In this document: positions 7,594 through 12,414 of the stretch, piece after piece
Position numbering within the stretch: position 1 is the first letter of the stretch
How the letters are laid out: the number at the start of each line of letters is the position of its first letter
Assembly (NCBI GenBank): GCA_955652155.1
Contig: CATPAT010000043.1
Location: 1 to 12,414, forward strand
DNA: 12,414 nt
DNA from: an uncultured Chthoniobacterales bacterium
GTDB taxonomy: Bacteria > Verrucomicrobiota > Verrucomicrobiia > Chthoniobacterales > UBA10450
Reading direction: 5' to 3'
The notes under the pieces: generated by a model
Seen by the model: the letters and a program-made list of their open reading frames with translations, nothing else
Databases searched by the model: none
Told to the model about the DNA's origin: nothing
Position numbers and translations under genes: made by a program

Positions 7594-7599
7594 CCCTCC
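7594..7599 (-). promoter_or_regulatory. Strong Shine-Dalgarno of the GH44 gene
   Basis: GGAGGG on the minus strand lies 6 nt before the ATG at 7587 and fixes that start. It is the only strong Shine-Dalgarno at a gene start in the window. The divergent promoters for the GH44 gene and argG must lie within or beside 7588-7640; I could not identify convincing boxes. Confidence 0.7.
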
Positions 7600-7640
7600 G
7601 CTCTAAGCGCTCACGAAAGCAGCTTTTTTCGAGCCAGAAA

Positions 7641-8882
7641 GTGTCTAAACTGCGCCCGGTGAAAATCGTTCTGGCATATTCCGGCGGACTCGACACCTCG
7701 GTCATTCTTCGCTGGCTCAAGGAAAATTATAAGGCGCAGATCATCGCCTTCTGCGCGGACATCGGTCAGGAAGAGGAACTCGCGGGATTGGAAGACAAAG
7801 CGCTGAAAACCGGTGCGTCGAAATGTGTCATCCAGGATCTCCAGGAAGAATTCGCGCGCGATTTTATTTTCCCGATGGTTCAGGCCGGCGCGATTTACGA
7901 AGGTCAATATTTTCTTGGAACGAGTATCGCGCGACCGCTGATCGCCAAACGAATGGTCGAGATCGCGCGCGCTGAAAAAGCGGGAGCGATTGCGCACGGC
8001 GCGACAGGAAAGGGGAACGATCAGGTGCGCTTTGAATTAACTGCGGCCGCGCTCGCGCCCGAGTTACAAGTTATTGCGCCTTGGCGTGAGGAACGCTTCC
8101 GGAAACAATTTCCGGGTCGCGCCCAGATGATCGCGTTCGCCAAAAAGAACAAGATTCCGGTCGAAGCGACTGCGGCGAAACCATATTCGACGGACCGCAA
8201 TCTTCTCCACATCAGTTTCGAAAGCGGCGTGTTGGAAGATCCGTGGTTCGACGCCAGCTCAAAGAAAATGCGCGACATGTACAAACTCAGCGTCGCGCCT
8301 GAAGACGCGCCTGACGAACCGGAATATGTCGATCTTGCGTTTAAGAACGGGAACTGCGTTGAGGTGAATAAGAAGAAACTGTCGCCGCTCGGTGTGATGC
8401 AAACGCTCAACAAACTCGGCGGCAAACATGGGATCGGCCGAGTCGACATCGTGGAGAATCGTTTCGTTGGAATGAAGGGCCGCGGCGTTTATGAAACGCC
8501 TGGTGGCGCCATTCTGCATTTTGTGCATCGACAGATGGAAACGCTGACAATGGACCGCGAAGTCATGCATTTGCGTGACGGCTTGATTCCGAAATATGCC
8601 ACTCTTGTTTATAACGGTTTTTGGTTTTCTCCCGAGCGCGAAGCGCTTCAAGCGCTCGTCACCGAAACGCAACGCGACGTCACCGGTTTGGTTCGATTGA
8701 AACTCTACAAAGGCAACATCATCGTCGCCGGGCGCAAAAGTTCGAAGAGCCTTTACGATCCAATGATTGCCACCATGGAAGGCGAAAGATCGACATACGA
8801 CCAAGGCGATGCGACGGGTTTCATCCGACTAAACGCACTGCGCTTAAAAGTCCGCGCACTGAAATCTGAACAGAAAGAATGA
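7641..8882 (+). CDS. argG: Argininosuccinate synthase
   Basis: This cytoplasmic enzyme joins citrulline and aspartate, using ATP, to make argininosuccinate in arginine synthesis. The 413-residue protein has the N-type ATP pyrophosphatase loop AYSGGLDTS (12-20), the GATGKGNDQVRFE substrate/ATP motif (120-132), and YSTDRNLLHISFESG (182-196), the last in the form seen in the human-like branch of the family. The length is normal. The start is GTG, placed by the family N-terminus; no Shine-Dalgarno is seen. argH is not in the window. A cyclase-TPR gene follows after 38 nt and may be co-transcribed. A fossil of a second argG 3' end lies at 10956-11039. Confidence 0.97.
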   Translation: MSKLRPVKIVLAYSGGLDTSVILRWLKENYKAQIIAFCADIGQEEELAGLEDKALKTGASKCVIQDLQEEFARDFIFPMVQAGAIYEGQYFLGTSIARPLIAKRMVEIARAEKAGAIAHGATGKGNDQVRFELTAAALAPELQVIAPWREERFRKQFPGRAQMIAFAKKNKIPVEATAAKPYSTDRNLLHISFESGVLEDPWFDASSKKMRDMYKLSVAPEDAPDEPEYVDLAFKNGNCVEVNKKKLSPLGVMQTLNKLGGKHGIGRVDIVENRFVGMKGRGVYETPGGAILHFVHRQMETLTMDREVMHLRDGLIPKYATLVYNGFWFSPEREALQALVTETQRDVTGLVRLKLYKGNIIVAGRKSSKSLYDPMIATMEGERSTYDQGDATGFIRLNALRLKVRALKSEQKE

Positions 8883-8920
8883 AGTAGAGGTGCTGGCTGC
8901 AAGTGCCTAAAATTGGGGTG

Positions 8921-10927
8921 ATGCCCCAAGAGACGAGTCAGCTATCACTCGAGATCGGCCATGTTCTGTTCATCGACATCGTCGGTTACACCAAGCTCCT
9001 CATTCAGGAACAGCTCGAGCATCTCGAGAAACTGCGGGAGATCGCGCGTGCAACGGAAACGTTTCGCGCGGCGCAGAGTGAAGGCAAACTGATGCGGCTG
9101 CCGACGGGCGATGGCGGGGCGCTGGTTTTCCAAACGAGTCCCGAAACGCCGGTGAAGTGCGCCGTCGAAATCGCGCGGGAATTGAAGAAACATCCGCAGC
9201 TGCGCGTGCGGATGGGCATTCACAGCGGTCCGGTTAAAGAATGCGCCGACTTCAGTGAGCAGGGCAACATCGCCGGCGCTGGGATCAATATCGCGCAACG
9301 TGTGATGGATTGCGGTGATGCTGGTCACATTCTGGTATCGAAACGCGTAGCCGATGATCTGGTGCATTTCGCGCAATGGCGCCCGCTCCTGCATGATCTC
9401 GGCACCCGCGAGGTGAAGCACGGTGTAACGCTCGCGCTGTTCAATCTCTACTCGGACGAGATTGGAAATCCGCAGCCACCGATAAGGTTTAGTGCGGACA
9501 TCCAGCGCGAGAAGAAGATCGATATGGTCAAGTTGCCTCCGCGCAAATCGATCGCCCTGCTGCCGTTCGAGAACTTGAGCGAAGATAAAACGAACGCCTA
9601 TTTCGCGGACGGCATACAGGAGGAAATCTTGACCCGGTTATCGCGCATCAGCGATCTCAAGGTGATATCGCGTACCTCGACCCAACGTTTTAAAAACACG
9701 ACTGAACACATTCGGGAAATTGCAAATCAACTCGGCGTAGCAAATATCCTCGAGGGCAGCGTGCGAAAAGCGGGCGACAAAGTCCGCGTGCACGTCCAGC
9801 TCATCGATGCGGAGAACGACTCGCATCTCTGGGCTGAACGCTACGATCGCCAACTGGACGATATCTTCGCGGTCGAAAGCGAGATCGCGACAAACATCGC
9901 TGATGCGCTGCAGGCGAAGTTGACCGGTGCAGAGCGGCGCGCGATTGCCGCCCGCCCGACGGCGAACATCGAGGCGCACGAGTTTTATCTGAAGGGCCGA
10001 TATCATTGGCGAAATTTTCTCGCGCCCGGCTACGAACGTGTGCGCGAATATTTCGAACAAGCGATTGCTCTCGACGCTTCGTATGCGCCGGCCTACGCGG
10101 GCTTGAGTCTTTATTATTCCTTTGGCGCTGCGAACGCGATTTTTCCACCGGACGCATGGCCTCCGGCCGAAGAAGCGGTGCAAAAGGCGCTGAGCCTCGA
10201 CGACACTTTAGGCGAAGCTTTGAACTCATTTGCGGCGGTCGAGCTTTACTACAAGCGGAATTGGACGGCGGCGGAGCGCGCGTTTCGGCGTGGCGCGGAA
10301 TTGAACCCCAATTTTGCCGATATCGCGCATCACTACGGGCTTTGTCTCGCGCTGATGGGACGCAACGACGAAGCGCTCGCGCAAATGAACCGCGCGATGG
10401 CGCTCGACCCGTTCTTTCCCGGGTTGAATCTTCATTACGGTCGCGCCGTTTTCCTGATGCGCGACTACGACCGTGCCATCGCGCAATTTGCGAAGATGCT
10501 GGAGCTCTATCCTGATTACGCGGCCGCGCATGAGTACTTCGGCGACGCCTGCGAACAAAAGGGAATGAAGCACGAAGCGGTGACCCAGTGGTGTGCCGCG
10601 TTATCGTTAAGCGGCCGACCCGAACACGCGCGACTGCTCGAGCAAGTTTTTGCGACGGCGGGATTCGAAGCCGCAGTTCGTACACTCGCGCAACGGCAAC
10701 TGGAAGATCTCGATCGTAGACGTGCCTCCGGCGCTTATGTGCCGGCCGCGCATTACGTCTTCACGCACGTCCGACACGGTAGTTACGATGAGGCATTCGC
10801 GTGGCTCCCGAAGATGGCGAGTGAGCCGAATTGGTTTGCGCTGCAAGCCCAGGTCAACCCAATTCTCGATCCGCTGCGCAACGACCCGCGCTTCGCAAAG
10901 ACCTGCGCAGCGCTTAAGTTGAACTAG
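8921..10927 (+). CDS. Soluble class III nucleotide cyclase with TolB-like and TPR domains
   Basis: This 668-residue protein has an N-terminal class III adenylate/guanylate cyclase domain (about 10-190), a TolB-like N-terminal-type domain (about 209-320) and a TPR region (about 325-560 and partly beyond). Both metal aspartates are present (D19 in FIDIVGYT, D64 in TGDGG), as are the transition-state Asn and Arg (N123 and R127 in GINIAQR), so catalysis looks possible. The usual purine-selecting Lys four residues before the second Asp appears to be Leu (L60), so ATP or GTP use cannot be called. No membrane segment is visible. The ATG is chosen because the tandem paralog starts at the equivalent point; a GTG 18 nt upstream is also in frame. 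It sits 38 nt after argG. Confidence 0.88.
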   Translation: MPQETSQLSLEIGHVLFIDIVGYTKLLIQEQLEHLEKLREIARATETFRAAQSEGKLMRLPTGDGGALVFQTSPETPVKCAVEIARELKKHPQLRVRMGIHSGPVKECADFSEQGNIAGAGINIAQRVMDCGDAGHILVSKRVADDLVHFAQWRPLLHDLGTREVKHGVTLALFNLYSDEIGNPQPPIRFSADIQREKKIDMVKLPPRKSIALLPFENLSEDKTNAYFADGIQEEILTRLSRISDLKVISRTSTQRFKNTTEHIREIANQLGVANILEGSVRKAGDKVRVHVQLIDAENDSHLWAERYDRQLDDIFAVESEIATNIADALQAKLTGAERRAIAARPTANIEAHEFYLKGRYHWRNFLAPGYERVREYFEQAIALDASYAPAYAGLSLYYSFGAANAIFPPDAWPPAEEAVQKALSLDDTLGEALNSFAAVELYYKRNWTAAERAFRRGAELNPNFADIAHHYGLCLALMGRNDEALAQMNRAMALDPFFPGLNLHYGRAVFLMRDYDRAIAQFAKMLELYPDYAAAHEYFGDACEQKGMKHEAVTQWCAALSLSGRPEHARLLEQVFATAGFEAAVRTLAQRQLEDLDRRRASGAYVPAAHYVFTHVRHGSYDEAFAWLPKMASEPNWFALQAQVNPILDPLRNDPRFAKTCAALKLN

Positions 10928-10955
10928 TCCCGTGCACCACCTTCGGAGGTAGAAC

Positions 10956-11039
10956 CAAGGCGACGCCGCCAGCTTCATTCGGCTGAGTGCGCTACGACTG
11001 AAAGTTCGGGCCGCGCCGAAATCATCGATCAAAAGGTAG
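10956..11039 (+). pseudogene. 3'-end fossil of a second argG
   Basis: This frame reads QGDAASFIRLSALRLKVRA and runs to a TAG at 11037-11039. It matches the C-terminus of the intact ArgG at residues 388-406, with 16 of 19 residues identical. Twelve of those 16 identical residues use different codons, so the two sequences diverged under protein-level selection before this copy was lost. An in-frame TAG at 10950-10952 lies just before the match and no start is available, so it is not a gene. Its stop codon falls inside the twin-hairpin repeat, suggesting the original ArgG tail end was replaced by the repeat. Confidence 0.8.
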
Positions 11040-11088
11040 GGACATCGCGCTGCGATGTCCGCGGACGCCGCAGCGCGGCGTCCCTACC
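11035..11088. repeat. 54-bp REP-like twin hairpin
   Basis: The element is bounded by GGTAG and CTACC. Inside are two perfect 9-bp hairpins: GGACATCGC-GCT-GCGATGTCC (11040-11060) and GGACGCCGC-AGC-GCGGCGTCC (11063-11083), separated by GC. The two loops are complementary. The whole is also an imperfect 26-bp inverted repeat with four mismatched positions, and these are compensated within each small hairpin. This resembles REP/BIME-type intergenic elements. There is no T-run, so it is not a standard terminator. No other copy is in the window. Confidence 0.8.
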
Positions 11089-11165
11089 ACGGTCGCATTT
11101 CGCCTCGACGCTCGCGACCAAATCCAAAATAATCGGCGCCGAAACAACGTGGGGCATTCCGTCGC

Positions 11166-12414
11166 ATGTCCGCAGAGATCAAAAAAGAGATCCAGCTTGA
11201 GATCGGGCACGTCTTGTTCATCGACATTGTGGGTTACTCGAAGTTGCTCATCAACGAACAGAGTGAGCAGATTCAAAAGTTGAAAGAGATCGTGCGCGGA
11301 ACCGAACAATTCCGGCTAGCCGAAGCGGAAGGCAAACTGCTTCGTTTACCGACGGGCGATGGAGGAGCGTTCGTTTTTCGCAACAGTCCGGAAGCGCCGG
11401 TTCTATGCGCGTTGGAAATCAGCAAGGCACTGAAGAGTCATCCTGAGCTCAACGTTCGAATGGGAATTCATAGCGGGCCGGTCAACGAAGTTACCGACCT
11501 GAACCAACAAGCGAACATTGCCGGCGCGGGCATCAACATCGCCCAGCGCGTAATGGATTGCGGCGACGCCGGACACATTCTGCTCTCCCGTCATGTCGCC
11601 GAGGACTTGGAACATTACCCGCGCTGGCGACCTTTTCTTCACGAGTCAGCGGAATGCGAAGTAAAACACGGCGTGCGCATCGGTCTCGTGAATCTCTACG
11701 GCGACGGGGTCGGGAATTCCCAAGTCCCAAAGAAATTCCAGGTTATCAAGAAACGTCGCGCTAAAGCACGATGGGCTGTAATCGCAACCGCACTGCTGTT
11801 GTTTGGCGCGATCGTCGCTGCCTTCTTTATGCTCGCGAAGAAATCGGCAAGATCGACATCGTCCGTTTCGGAAAAGAGCATCGCTGTTTTACCATTTGAA
11901 AACCTGAGCGAAGAAAAAGCCAACGCATATTTTGCCGACGGCATCCAGGATGAGATTCTGACCCGCTTATCCAAGATCGCCGATCTGAAAGTTATCTCGC
12001 GCACATCCACACAGCATTACAAAAGCGCGCCGGAAAACCTGCGCGAGATCGCCAGGCAGCTTGGCGTCGCCCACATTCTGGAAGGCAGCGTGCAGAAGAG
12101 CGGCGACGCTGTACGCGTCAACGTGCAGCTGATCAAAGCGTCCAATGATTCCCATCTTTGGGCCGATACCTTTGATCGCAAACTGACCGATATCTTCTCG
12201 GTCGAGAGTGAGGTGGCAAAAGCCATCGCCGACCAGTTACGCGCGCACCTGACCGGTCGGGAAGAACAAGTGATCGCCGCCAAACCGACCGACAATCCTG
12301 AGGCTTACGATGCCTACCTGCGCGGCCTGGCTTATACACTGAAAACGGCAGCCACACCCGCGAACTCCCTTGGCGCACAGAAATATCTCAGAGAAGCGGT
12401 GCGCTTGGACCCGA
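11166..12414 (+). CDS. Membrane-anchored class III cyclase with TolB-like and TPR domains (partial, runs off the end)
   Basis: The frame is open from the ATG at 11166 to the window edge (416 codons). It is a paralog of the gene at 8921. The cyclase domain has metal D20 and D65 and catalytic N124 and R128. After it, a basic stretch (KKRRAKAR) and a hydrophobic segment at about 204-226 make one transmembrane helix. A TolB-like domain follows from about 237, then the first TPR-like helices near 346-416. The order implies a cytoplasmic N-terminal cyclase with the TolB/TPR part across the membrane, consistent with positive residues on the N-terminal side. The purine-site Lys is Leu here as well. 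No Shine-Dalgarno is seen; the start is set by alignment with the paralog (EIGHVLFIDIVGY). Confidence 0.9.
   Translation, partial: MSAEIKKEIQLEIGHVLFIDIVGYSKLLINEQSEQIQKLKEIVRGTEQFRLAEAEGKLLRLPTGDGGAFVFRNSPEAPVLCALEISKALKSHPELNVRMGIHSGPVNEVTDLNQQANIAGAGINIAQRVMDCGDAGHILLSRHVAEDLEHYPRWRPFLHESAECEVKHGVRIGLVNLYGDGVGNSQVPKKFQVIKKRRAKARWAVIATALLLFGAIVAAFFMLAKKSARSTSSVSEKSIAVLPFENLSEEKANAYFADGIQDEILTRLSKIADLKVISRTSTQHYKSAPENLREIARQLGVAHILEGSVQKSGDAVRVNVQLIKASNDSHLWADTFDRKLTDIFSVESEVAKAIADQLRAHLTGREEQVIAAKPTDNPEAYDAYLRGLAYTLKTAATPANSLGAQKYLREAVRLDP

Noticed and set aside
9801..10685. 294-codon minus-strand frame inside the first cyclase gene
   Set aside because: Arg/Ser-rich low-complexity product, antisense to TolB and TPR coding sequence with clear motifs.
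11035..11088. Twin hairpin as a bidirectional transcription terminator
   Set aside because: Neither side has a T-run, and it lies after a pseudogene; a REP-like element explains its symmetry better.

Overview
The window is bacterial DNA, moderately GC-rich and densely coded, carrying mostly chromosomal housekeeping and cell-envelope genes. The kinds of genes present suggest a soil Verrucomicrobium (Spartobacteria / Udaeobacter-like) or possibly an Acidobacterium: TolB-like/TPR class III cyclases, DUF72, DUF2062, a GH44 glucanase with a Pro-Thr linker, many GTG starts, few Shine-Dalgarno sequences, and a REP-like palindrome. This placement is inference from gene content only; there is no rRNA or marker tree.

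Layout. Positions 1-72 hold the 3' end of an unidentified gene. Positions 75-469 (minus strand) form an unusual unit: a complete initiator tRNA-fMet (CAU), then a small GIY-YIG nuclease gene starting 9 nt after the tRNA CCA, then a degenerate second copy of the tRNA 3' part. It looks like a small element inserted at the 3' end of a tRNA gene. Positions 646-4421 (plus) carry a stand-alone receiver protein, a DUF72 protein, a DUF2062 membrane protein, a DUF4410-like lipoprotein and a secreted DD-carboxypeptidase. The last is followed after 13 nt by 6-phosphofructokinase (4435-5511). Facing it on the minus strand is a secreted GH44 endoglucanase/xyloglucanase with a Pro-Thr linker and a fibronectin III domain (5521-7587). 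Divergent from that is argG (7641-8882), followed closely by a soluble cyclase-TolB-TPR protein (8921-10927). A 238-bp gap then holds a fossil of the 3' end of a second argG, fused to a 54-bp twin-hairpin repeat. The window ends inside a second, membrane-anchored cyclase-TolB-TPR gene (11166 to the edge).

Functionally the genes cover translation initiation (tRNA-fMet), peptidoglycan trimming, glycolysis, extracellular plant-polysaccharide hydrolysis, arginine synthesis and probable cyclic-nucleotide signalling. The most informative structures are the two scars: the tRNA/GIY-YIG unit and the argG 3' fossil between the two cyclase paralogs. The fossil differs from the intact argG almost only at synonymous sites, so it comes from a once-functional, long-diverged argG rather than a recent copy.
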